A stretch of 37,500 nucleotides of DNA, taken from contig CM022675.1 in NCBI GenBank assembly GCA_012295275.1, positions 13,889,017 to 13,926,516 on the forward strand. The letters run 5' to 3'. The notes beneath the pieces are model-generated. The model saw nothing but the letters and a program-made list of their open reading frames with translations. It did no database searches and was not told the origin of the DNA. Made by a program: the position numbers and the translations under genes. This stretch comes from Chrysomallon squamiferum (taxonomy: Eukaryota > Mollusca > Gastropoda > Neomphalida > Peltospiridae). Of the stretch, positions 1 to 15,563 are shown piece after piece. How positions within the stretch are numbered: the first letter of the stretch is position 1; every line of letters starts with the position of its first letter.

Positions 1-3034
<3,034 letters not shown>

Positions 3035-3060
3035 GAGTGTGAAAAGATTTTCAAGTAGCC
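3035..3060 (+). other. 5' UTR part of first coding exon, with upstream 3' splice site
   Basis: A pyrimidine-rich TTTTGTTTTCTCTAG ends at 3034. This suggests that the exon carrying the start codon is preceded by a noncoding 5' exon somewhere upstream, which I could not locate. The 26-nt leader holds an in-frame TGA (3040-3042), so the ATG at 3061 is the first usable start. Confidence -1.
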
Positions 3061-6000
3061 ATGGCTTCAGGAACAGAAGGTAAAACAAATTTATTATTAT
3101 TTAATTTTCTTCTTCATCATTTGCAAGAAAACTATTAGCTGTAGAATTGTTAATAAATATATTAACAATACCTGTCTTATCTATACTAATTAAAAACATT
3201 GCTGGCATGTATTTACTATATACATCTATATACATCTTATTTATCTCAGTGACCACAGCACCAAATATTTTTTACTCCTTCTTTCCTTTCTTCATTCCTT
3301 TATATCGTCATTCCTTTATTCATTTATTTATTTATTTTACCTATTTACATAACAGAAATAGTGATGACTCCTACTAAAAAGGGAAAAGCGACACACATCA
3401 AGATTGAAAGAAAGCAAAAGAAGCAAAGTGCTGATGTTGACTCTGTGGTGCATGTTGCTGGAGGTGAACATAAGGGCCTTGTCATCACGAAGGAATCCAC
3501 AGGTACGTAGCTGTTTTGTCACTAGCCTTGTGATGTTGTTTTACTTATTCTGTTGTTGTAAAGTGTCACCTAAAAGTCATCCATGTAACAGCTTTTCTGT
3601 GACCACCATTGGTAAAGAAAACTTCTTTAGCTGAAATTTTCTGATAGACAATCAAAAAGCTCTCATGATTTGACAGAGCTCCACTCTTCCCGTTATGTGA
3701 CTTTGTTTATTTTTGTTTTGAAAACAAAATGAGAAATGTCAGACTGGTAGAAAAGTGAAATTAGGAAAAAGACAGCAGATGTTTATGTTGTGTAGGTAAC
3801 ACTGCATTGAACATCTCACTGGGTCTGCTTATATGCCATGTTGTGTTTGATTTTATACTGTGTGTTACATACATCTCAAAGGGTCTGCTTATATGCCATG
3901 TTGTGTTTGATTTTATATTGTATGTTACATACATCTCACTGGGCATGCTTATATAGCATGTTGTGTTTGATTTTGTATTGTGTTACATACATCTCACTGG
4001 GTATGCTCATATACCATGTTGTGTTTGATTTTATATTGTATGTTACATACATCTAACAATATATACAACACTACACTGTGTATATAATTTTATATTGTGT
4101 TTTACATAGATCTAACTAACATATTCAACAAAGTATAAATTGTGTTTTACATGTATCTAACTAACAAAATAAACAACACCTCACTGTATGATTTTATATT
4201 TATTGTTACATGTATCTAACAATATGTGCAACACCACATTGTGTGTGATTTTATAGTCTCTTGCATACATCTAACAACATATACAACACCATGTTGTATG
4301 CAATTTTATATTCAGTACTGTGTTACAGATATCTAACAATATACAAAACATCACAGTGTATGAATTTATATTGTATGTTGCATATATCTAACAATATATA
4401 CAACACCAGAATGTATATATGATTTTATATTGTATTCTATATGTATCTAACAATATAATAACATTTTATATGATATTATACATTTTACAGATATTTGATA
4501 CTAATATGTTACATGATTATCTGAGATATATAATTATTTCCCCAGATATGTATTATTTACATGTATGATATATTTGTTATCTAACAGTAGTAGGTAATTA
4601 AAAATGAAACACATGCACAGACACACATACATACACAATCACACTCAGAAAAACTGTTACTTGTTGTTTTTATTCTGCTTATTTTATCTATGTTTTTGAT
4701 ACTGTAAAGTAATTTTAAGAATCCATTCACTTGTGATTATTTATGTTACAGTCCAGCCCTGTATGTAACTTACATAAACTAGAATTTTCTGAAATGTAAA
4801 TAGAATTGTGTATCACACATTGGGAATCATGTTAGCTTTGACAGGTGGTGCTGCTCACTACAAAGCCTGCGAAATTATTTATTGATGAATGTTAATGTTT
4901 ATGTGGCCATGTGTTTGTGTTTTCATTCCAGCTTCTTGCAGTATTTAGGTCATCTGTGCATGATAAGCATATTAAAAAATAAGCCAGTTCCTTGAAATAG
5001 TTTCCTAGCATGAGTCTGTGTTTTGTTAACATACAGAAATAAAACACGTATACACCTATGTTGACTCACATAAATATAGTACCTACATACACAAAATACA
5101 GTAATAATACACCTTCACATACATACAAACATAAAAAAAACACAGTCTGTTTCTCCACATTTCTTGTACACACAATTCACACAGGTTTAAAATTCACATA
5201 GTTACAGAAAGTATTTGTCAAGTTTTACTCTAATATAGGTAAACAAAAATCTATCGACATTTTAAAACAAAATCATTAATAATCTCAGTAAAATGGAATG
5301 TGTGTGAAACATAATTTATATTATTATGTTAATATTCTGTGTTTGTTTGAACGAGATGTCAGATTTGTTATTTATAAAAGAAAGTATACGTTGGTTTATT
5401 TTGTACATGTATATCTAATAAATATAACAGCATTGCTGTGTAAAGCCATGTGATATAAACTGATATGAAATGTTTAATCTAAACAGAACTGATTGATTGG
5501 TTTCTCTAATCTGCTGCAACATGTTGAATATGTCTAATATTCAACAACATACAGCAATGTGCATCTTGTCTAAGTCTTGTAAAATAAATACTTTAGTATT
5601 TTAACTTAGCTTTATCATTTCTCAAAACTGTATTTTGTTTAAGTGTTTCATGAAAATACGACACTGTACTATATTCATAATTTTACATCATCAGATTTTT
5701 CAAAATTATCTTAAAATCACTAATATTATTATAAGTAATGAAAGTCGTAATATAAATAATGTAAAGGAAAAGGTTAATATAAGTAATGTAAGTAAAAGGT
5801 TAATATAAGTAATGTAAGTAAAAGGTTAATATAAGTAATGTAAGTAAAAGGTTAATATAAGTAATGTAAGTAAACGTTAATATAAATAATATAAGTGAAA
5901 GAGTTGATATGAATAATGTAAGTAAAAGAGTTAATATAAATAATGTAAGTAAAAGAGTTAATATAAGTAATGTAAGTAAAAGAGTTAATATCAATAATGT

Positions 6001-9000
6001 AAGTAAAAGAGTTAATATAAATAATGTAAGTAAAAGAGTTAATATAAGTAATGTAAGTAAAAGAGTTAATATAAGTAATGTAAGTAAAAGAGTTAATATA
6101 AGAAATGTAAATAAAAGAGATAATATAAATAATGTAAGTAAAAGAGTTAATATAAGTAATGTAATAAAAAGAGTTAATATAAGTAATGTAAGTAAAAGAG
6201 TTAATATAAATAATGTAAGTAAAAGAGTTAATATAAATAATGTAAGTAAAAGAGTTAATATCAATAATGTAAGTGAAAGAGTTAATATAAATAATGTAAG
6301 TAAAAGTTAATATAAGTAATGTAAGTAAAAGAGTTAATATAAGTAATGTAAGTAAAAGGTTAATATAAGTAATGTAAGTAAACGTTAATATAAATAATAT
6401 AAGTGAAAGAGTTGATATGAATAATGTAAGTAAAAGAGTTAATATAAATAATGTAAGTAAAAGAGTTAATATAAGTAATGTAAGTAAAAGAGTTAATATC
6501 AATAATGTAAGTAAAAGAGTTAATATAAATAATGTAAGTAAAAGAGTTAATATAAATAATGTAAGTAAAAGAGTTAATATAAGTAATGTAAGTAAAAGAG
6601 TTAATATAAGTAATGTAAATAAAAGAGATAATATAAATAATGTAAGTAAAAGAGTTAATATAAGTAATGTAAGTAAAAGAGTTAATATAAGTAATGTAAG
6701 TAAAAGAGTTAATATAAATAATGTAAGTAAAAGAGTTAATATAAATAATGTAAGTAAAAGAGTTAATATAAATAATGTAAGTGAAAGAGTTAATATAAAT
6801 AATGTAAGTAAAAGTTAATATAAGTAATGTAAATAAAAGAGATAATATAAATAATGTAAGTAAAAGAGTTAATATAAGTAATGTAATAAAAAAAGTTAAT
6901 ATAAGTAATGTAAGTAAAAAGTTAATATAAATAATGTAAGTAAAAGGGTTAAGAATGTAAGTGAAATAATATACAATGTGTTGAATATATTGTTAGAGGC
7001 ATGCAACATACAATATAAAATTATATACAATGTGGTGTTGTATATATTGTTAGATACATGTAAGATAATATAAATAATGTAAAGGAAAAGGTTAATATAA
7101 GTTATGATATTTTATTTTGTAAAAAGTTTTTCTTTTAAGAATTTTTTATGTAATGATTATTTATTTATTTAATTATTATTATTGCTGTTGTTGTTATTAT
7201 TATTATTTATTTGTTTATTTTTCCAGGAGAGGATGATTTTGGAAAACCAGAACTACAGATTGGTTTCATGTGTTTCCTGCTTGATCAGAAAACTAACAAA
7301 CATTTCGTGGTTTGTATTTGACAAAATCATATTTCACCAACATTTTGTATATAAACCAATATTTCTTATCTTTGTTATAAATTTTATTATTATGTACATT
7401 TTAAGTCCATTGTAAATGAATAGCATGTGTTTATGTGTTTCTTTATTTTGTTTGTGATTCATTGTCAGATAGTTCTCTTCAGTGAATTATTTCCTCCCCA
7501 AGGGAGGGAAAGTGTGTCTGAGATTGAGAGTGAGAGTGAGAGTAAGAGTGAATGACTGAATGACTGGCATGAAAAAAAGTCAATTATACAAATACTTTCA
7601 ATTCTTTTCTTCTTCTTCATCTTCTTCTTGTTATTGTAAGCAATTGCACAATAAAAAGTTACAGAATCATGTTAAATTTGATCACATTTCTTTCTTGGTG
7701 GCTCATAAATATTCATATTGTTGATAGAGTGTACCCAGGCTTTCTTTTTGTTTTATTATTATTATTTTTTAATGTTATTACCTATCTTACAAGTAGTGTA
7801 TTTCTATATATAATAGATTATTCATGCATTTTTTTAAATGTTATTGTGTGTTTATGTATGTGTGATAGTCTGTATCCAGACTTTTTAAAAATTGAATTAC
7901 ACATCTGTATTTATATGCTTCATAGATTGCATGTTTTTTTGTTTTTTTAAATTATATATATATATATATCTTATAATTATATATTTATGTAGTATATCCA
8001 GACTTTTTGCCCAGTAATAACATGATTAACTGATTTTGTAGGAAAGTCGTAAGCTTCAGTTCTGGTACAAAGAGGGGACAGACTATTACCATCAAGTGAC
8101 CACAGCCTACGAATTCTTCAAAGAGCTTGTACGACCAGAAAACTTCCCAAGAGGTGTGATTTTATCTTTATTTAACTCCTTATATTTTTGTTTATTTTGT
8201 TATTTTATATAATCAGTGCATTATAATTCTTAATATTTAATTTTTTTTTTATATTTCATTTCATTTATTCATTTAATTGTTTATTTATTTTTACTAAAAC
8301 ACATTTTCACATTATTTACTTTTTTTTTTTTTTTGAAGTAAGCACTGGTTCTGTTTATTTAATATTTCATTGAAATTATTATATTGTTTAGTCACAGTTA
8401 ATGTTATGGATTATTATATTTCTTTGATTAATACATTGTGTGAACTGATATTTATTTACTATGTTATCAAGATTGATATTATATTTAATTAATGAGTTAT
8501 ACAGATTAATATTACATTTAATGTGCTATACAGGTTGATATTATATTTATTTACTGTGCTATTCATGTTGATATTATATTTATTTACTATGCCTTACAGG
8601 TTGATATTATATTTATTTACTATGCTTTACAGGTTGATATTATATTTATTTACTATGCTTTACAGTTTGGTATTATATTTATTTACTGTGCTATACATGT
8701 TGGTATTATATTTATTTACTGTGTTATGGATATGATAGATGTGTTTTGATTTTCAGACTACATTGGTTTTATAAAGAAATGTATGAAACAGATGCAGGGA
8801 GAGAAGTATGCGCTGGCAAAGAAAGTAGATTTAGAAATAGAACAGTTGGAAGAAGGCGAGGCACCCTCTGACCCAGGTAATTATATCATCATCATCAGTG
8901 TTGTTATTATAGTATTATTATTATTATTATTATTAAAACATACAAAATATATTTTACATAACAATAAATCTATTTTCATACACTGACCAGGTTTTTATAT

Positions 9001-9659
9001 TAAAAGCAATTTTAATTTCAATATACTTTATATTATTACACAAGAAATACCCTGAAGACCTAAATAAAAAAAAAAATTCCATTTTTAAAATTATACACAA
9101 AATAAGATTTATTCATGACAGACTATTTATATTTTTAACTACTTTGTTCCAGCCCAAACATCTTTTTTTTCTGAGATTTAATATCAATCTTTCCACAAGA
9201 TATTTATTTATTTATTTGTTTATTTGTTTAAAATCTTTAAACAGAAAACAAATTTAAATATGATTATTAATAAACTGGTTGTTTGTGTTTGGTGGCAGAA
9301 CTGGTTTTGGGGAAGTGAAAAAGCCTGCTTAGTTAATATTAATTAAAACCACCTTGTCTGTCTGTCTGTTTGTCACATTTGAAATTAGGTAACTTAAAAG
9401 TAGGATGACAATTTACATTTGTAAAGTAAATATAACACAATTTTATGATTGATGAAGTTTATTTATGTACAATACTTATTATATTAAATGTGAATTAATA
9501 GCAGGTATGGTGTGTGTGTGTGTGTCTGTGTGTTAGAAAGATTTGGTATATGACTCAATTGTTGCAGGTTGGACAAAAATATCAGTAAAATTTCTTAGTG
9601 TGAATTGTTTTGTTTCAAATTAAACTATTTATTTAAAAAAAATAAAAAAAAAAAAAAAA

Positions 9660-9691
<32 letters not shown>

Positions 9692-12157
9692 TAATGAAAT
9701 AAATATCAATATAAGCCAGTTTTCCTTGTGGAATATTTTGCAAAAATGTTTCATGTTAAAATATTCTAAATTAGATTAATTCCCAATCCAACCCCTTTTT
9801 TTCCTCTGTAAACTAACTCTTCTATAAATCTTTTCTTTCTGCTTAGCCAATATGATTCCTGTTGAGGAGTTTGGTAGGTGGCGCTGCTTTCTCTGTGCAT
9901 GCTTCAGCACTTAATGTGTCAAGTGTTTTCATTGGTTCAAAATTGTAATTTACATCTTTTTTTCTTTTTTTTTTTTTTTTCTTATTATTTTTAATTAAAT
10001 ATAAAACATTTGGCTTGTTTCAAATAAAAAGATTTATAATTAATAAGTTTCATTTACCTGGCTAAATCAGTCTTTTTGTTTTTTGAAGGAAGAAGTTTCT
10101 TTTCAATGTTTACTTTTTTCCATAATTCAGTAATGCTTTTACAGAATGTATTTTATTCAATTTTTATTTTATTTTATTTGCTTATTTACATGTTTATTTG
10201 TTTTTATTTATTTATTTATTTATTTATTAATTTATTTTAGGCATGGTTTTGCTGTTTTGATTTATATTTCATTGACAACATGATTATTTGACAGTGTTTT
10301 TGAGCTTGTTAATTTTATTTGAAGTGTTTTAGATTTAAACTAATACTGATTTAGAAAGAATAATTATTAAACAATTTTTTTTATTGTGTTTGCTACAGTG
10401 TTCTAGTGAAGGTGGAACAATCTAACTTTTAATTTTAGATTTATTTAAATTCTTCTAATTTGTGATGTTTGCATCATCTGCATTGCTTACAACCTCATCC
10501 AATTTTATTTTTAATTATTTATTTCATTATCTGGAAAATTATTTTTGTCTAAAATTGTGTGTGTGTGTGTGGCACATACACATATTTGTATACACACATA
10601 GATATGTAATTTTTTTATGCTATTTTGTTTGTATGACTAAAACTGGAATCTGCATGTAACAATAATAATTATATGAGTGTAATATGTGATGTTTGATTGA
10701 GCTGAGTAAACATTCTGTAGTTTATCAATGTATATAACAGTCACTAATCTGTTCAGTCCATAGTGACAATTTCATTAGTGACACTGAGTTGAATGGACAT
10801 ATTCAGTATGTCAGTTATTTTGTCAGTTCTAATAGTGACAGTACCCAAAGCTGTAACATAATCTCAAGTGTATCACATATCATGTGACAATACCATCTGA
10901 TTCCATCAGAGTTCTAATGTTTGCTGCTGCATTGTTAAATGTTTATGCCACAATGGTTATGAAGATTATAATAAAATAAAAATTTGAACAACAACGATAA
11001 AAGGAAAATTGGAAAACAAAATTATATTGTATATTACTTTAAAAAATTGCTAAAATTAAAGAAAAGATTTTCAGTTTATTTTTATTTTTGTGGAAAGAAA
11101 GAAAAAAAATGATTTTCAAAGTGGTGTTTTATTTTTGTGGGTAAAATTGAAAAAGATTTTCAAAGATTATTTTTATTTACTGCTGCTAGGAATTGAGGGT
11201 ATTCGTCGCAATGGTAAGTGTAAAATGTCAACTAGATGAATTAACTAAGAGATCTCTAGTAAAGATGAATTAACTAAGATTTATCTCTAGTAAAAACTTG
11301 ACTTTTCACTGTGAAATTAGAATTTTATCTTGTCTAGTAAAAACTTGACTTTTCACTGTGAAATTAGAATTTATCTAACTTATGAAGTAAAAACTTGACT
11401 TTTCACAGTGAAATTAGAATTTATCTAACTTGTCTAGTAAAAACTTGACTTTTCACTGTGAAATTAGAATTTATCTAACTTGTCTAGTAAAAACTTGACT
11501 TTTCATTGTAAAATCACAATTTATCTAACTTGTCTAGTAAAAACTTGACTTTTCATTGTAAAATCACAATTTATCTAACTTGTTTAGTAAAAACATTGCA
11601 AATAGAGAATGTATATACACTGTAATTTTAGAATGTATCTAATAGTCAAGTCAAATAAGTTCTCTAGAGAAAATGTATATGTATTTTATATACAGTACAC
11701 ACACACATTATAAATACAAAATCAGTATACGTTATAGATTCAGAATGTATCTAACTTTCATGTAAAATTGTATACATTGTAAACAGAGAATGTATCTAAA
11801 TTTATAGTATAATTAAATAAGTTCTACAGAAAAAATTGTTATAGGTTGCAGTCCACAGAGCATTCTGTACTTTTATCTAATTTGACATTAGATAGGCAAA
11901 ACTTGACAAAATCAGAATATTTCTCTATCAACCAATAGGGATATGCATTATATCCACAGAATACTGTTAATTACTGTGTGTGTGTGTGTGTGTGCACGCA
12001 CGCGCATGTGTGATAGTTGACTTCTGTCACTGCCGGGCTTATGAAAATAAATATAAACAATGAGTTTTATAATTAAAGTATGAATTTAGATTTTAAAATT
12101 AACTCATTGTGTTGAGCAGATATTGTTGAAACTATTTATTTTTATTTTTATTTTTAT

Positions 12158-12217
<60 letters not shown>

Positions 12218-13523
12218 AATTTAAATAGAGCATGATCTCTTTTCATTTGGGTAATAAAATGCAGGTATAATATTTGTTAGTCAAATATAACTTTCTTAAT
12301 AGTTCACTGACTTGCAGTGAATTAGATTTATAAAATTAAATATATTACTTCAGCAACAAAAGGTGTAATTCACAAAAAAGATAATGAATTATTATGCAAT
12401 TTACTATCATCTGAATACTGCTAAATAAAACAAATATTTGACAAGATAAAATAAATTCTATGGTTTATTTTTAAAATGTGTTAGTAAAACACTGAGTAAA
12501 TTATTTTATTTTTATTTTAACTCTGATGTTTTCATGGAGGACAAAAACTTGTAATTTTTTTCTTTTTTCTGACAGGCCTGCCTAAAGTGGACACAAGACC
12601 AAAGGAAGAAATCATCAGAGAGAAACTATTGACAGTTTTAGAGTCAGCATATCCAAATGTGTTAGCTGTAGAAGATCTTGTTAGGTAAACACTTTATTAT
12701 TAAAACTAATGTTTTAGCTGTAGAAGATCTTGTTAGGTAAACACTTTATTATTAAAACTAATGTGTTAGCTGTAGAAGATCTTGTTAGGTAAACACTTTA
12801 TTATTAAAACTAATGTGTTAGCTGTAGAAGATCTTGTTAGGTAAACACTTTATTATTAAAACTAAATGTGTTAGCTGTAGAATATCATGTAATCATTTTA
12901 TAATTAAAACTAATGTGATAATTGTAGGAAATTTATAAGCATTTTATTATTAAAACCAATGTGTTAGCTGTAGAAAATCTTGTAAATGTTTTTTTTTTTA
13001 TTAAAACTAATATGATAGCTGTAAAAAAATTCATGTAAACAGTAAACACATTATGTGTTAGTTGTAGAAGATTCTATAAACATTTTATTACTGATAAATC
13101 CTTACACGTGACAGTAAATAACTTGTTAGTTTAACACAGTCAGATTCAAACCTGTATTTTGTCAAACGTAATGTCAGACAATGATAATATATTACAGAAA
13201 GTTTAAAAAACATTTAAAATAAATATTTAAGTGGTTACAGTATAAGACTATTTTGTTACAGAATCACAGCGTCAGACGAGGGCATCGTCACAGAGCAGCT
13301 ACAGCAGCTGTACCAGCAGGAACTCGTCAGACAGATGGAGCACGGAGGATTTGTTAGACAAGTCCTGGACACTCAGACTGGTATTTGTTTTGCTTTTTGT
13401 TTTGTTTTTTTTGTTTGTTTGTTTTGTTTCTTTATTTGTTATACATTTTTATATTTATAGGTGTTGTTGAGAATTGTGAGTGAATGAAAGGAAAATGTTG
13501 ATAGTTATTTAGTTGAATGAAAA

Positions 13524-13582
<59 letters not shown>

Positions 13583-15523
13583 TTATCATAGAGACAAGAG
13601 AAAGATGACATCATAAAAATGGGATACAGATACAGATGTGTAGTTACTAAGAGTTTAAAATGAGAGATACACAGGTATAATTACTAAGAGTTTAAAAAGA
13701 GAGATACACTTGTATAATTACTAAGAGTTTAAAATGAGAGATACACTTGTATAATTACTAAGAGTTTAAAAAGAGAGATACACAGGTATAATTACTAAGA
13801 GTTTAAAAAGAGAGATACACTTGTATAATTACTGAGAGTTTAAAAAGAGAGATACACTTGTATAATTACTAAGAGTTTAAAAAGAGATATACAGGTTTAA
13901 TTACTGAGAGTTTAAAAAGAGAGATACACTTGTATAATTACTAAGAGTTTAAAAAGAGATACACTTGTATAATTACTAAGAGTTTAAAAAGAGATACACT
14001 TGTATAATTACTAAGAGTTTAATGAGAGATACACTTGTATAATTACTAAGAGTTTAAAAAAGAGATACACAGGTATAATTACTAAGAGTTTAAAAAGAGA
14101 TACACAGGTTTAATTACTAAGAGTTTAAAAAGAGAGATACACAGGTTTAATTATTAAGGATTTAAAAAGAGATGTACAGGTATAATTATTAAGAGTTTAA
14201 AATGAGAGATACACTTGTATAATTACTAAGAGTTTAAAAAGAGAGATACACTTGTATAATTACTAAGAGTTTAAAATGAGAGATACACAGGTTTAATTAC
14301 TAAGAGTTTAAAAAGAGAGATACACAGGTATAATTACTAAGAGTTAAAAAAGAGATACACAGGTTTAATTACTGAGAGTTTAAAAAGAGAGATACACTTG
14401 TATAATTACTAAGAGTTTAAAAAGAGATACACAGGTATAATTACTGAGAGTTTAAAAAGAGATACACAGGTTTAATTACTGAGAGTTTAAAAAAAGAGAT
14501 ACACTTGTATAATTACTGAGAGTTTAAAAAAAGAGATACACAGGTATAATTACTGAGAGTTTAAAAAAAGAGATACACTTGTATAATTACTAAGAGTTTA
14601 AAAAGAGATACACTTGTATAATTACTGAGAGTTTAAAAAAAGAGATACACTTGTATAATTACTGAGAGTTTAAAAAAAGAGATACACAGGTTTAATTACT
14701 GAGAGTTTAAAAAAAGAGATACACAGGTATAATTACTAAGAGTTTAAAAAGAGATACACTTGTATAATTACTAAGAGTTTAAAAAGAGAGATACACTTGT
14801 ATAATTACTGAGAGTTTAAAAAAAGAGATACACTTGTATAATTACTGAGAGTTTAAAAAGAGATACACAGGTTTAATTACTAAGAGTTTAAAAAGAGAGA
14901 TACACAGGTTTAATTACTAAGAGTTTAAAAAGAGATACACAGGTATAATTATTAAAAGTTCAAACTAAGATACAGAGGTATAACTGTTACAGAGTTAAAA
15001 TGATGATGATGTTGTTGTTTTCACAGAGGTGCAAGTTGTCAAACAGATGCCAACGATTGCAGCCAACCAGCAGCCGACAATTGCCATCATCACTGCGTTG
15101 TACTGTGAGAAACTCGCTATCGACGCCATGATGGAAAACAAGAAAACCTACGTCAAGTACAAAACAGAAGGTAGTTTACTCAGTCTGGTGTGACTTTGTT
15201 ACCTCTAATTTGAATCATAACTGATTTTTGTTATTGATGTGAAAAGTCTAAAGTGAAACTGGCTGTGTGTTTGTTTACATGTGTTCGTATTATAAGACTT
15301 TATCAGTGGGACTCCTTCATTCTAAACTAGTTTCATCTAACATTTAACAATTTTCAGTTTAATGTCCGGATCAGTCTTATGGGAATTTTTGCACCTATCA
15401 GACTGATATGGTGCAGTGGTATAGTTCAGTCTAATGTGAATTTTTCTAATAATTACGTTTTAGTAATGTTACCTTTTCTCTTTCCATTTCATTTTCTATT
15501 TCATTTTTTTTTTTTTATTTTAT

Positions 15524-15563
<40 letters not shown>

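Noticed and set aside
5909-6818. Two 133-residue + strand open frames with nine-residue repeats, and hydrophobic - strand frames
   Set aside because: They follow from a 27-bp (multiple-of-three) minisatellite inside an intron; both strands are open for the same reason and no flanking coding signal exists.
12711-12892. Extra coding exons duplicated from exon 8
   Set aside because: Only the last 26 nt of the exon is copied, with no acceptor, and read-through meets TAA at once; treated as repeated donors, not exons.
13630-15000. CRISPR-like array
   Set aside because: Repeats are directly contiguous with no unique spacers, in a eukaryotic intron; the same holds for the 31.9-33.3 kb array.
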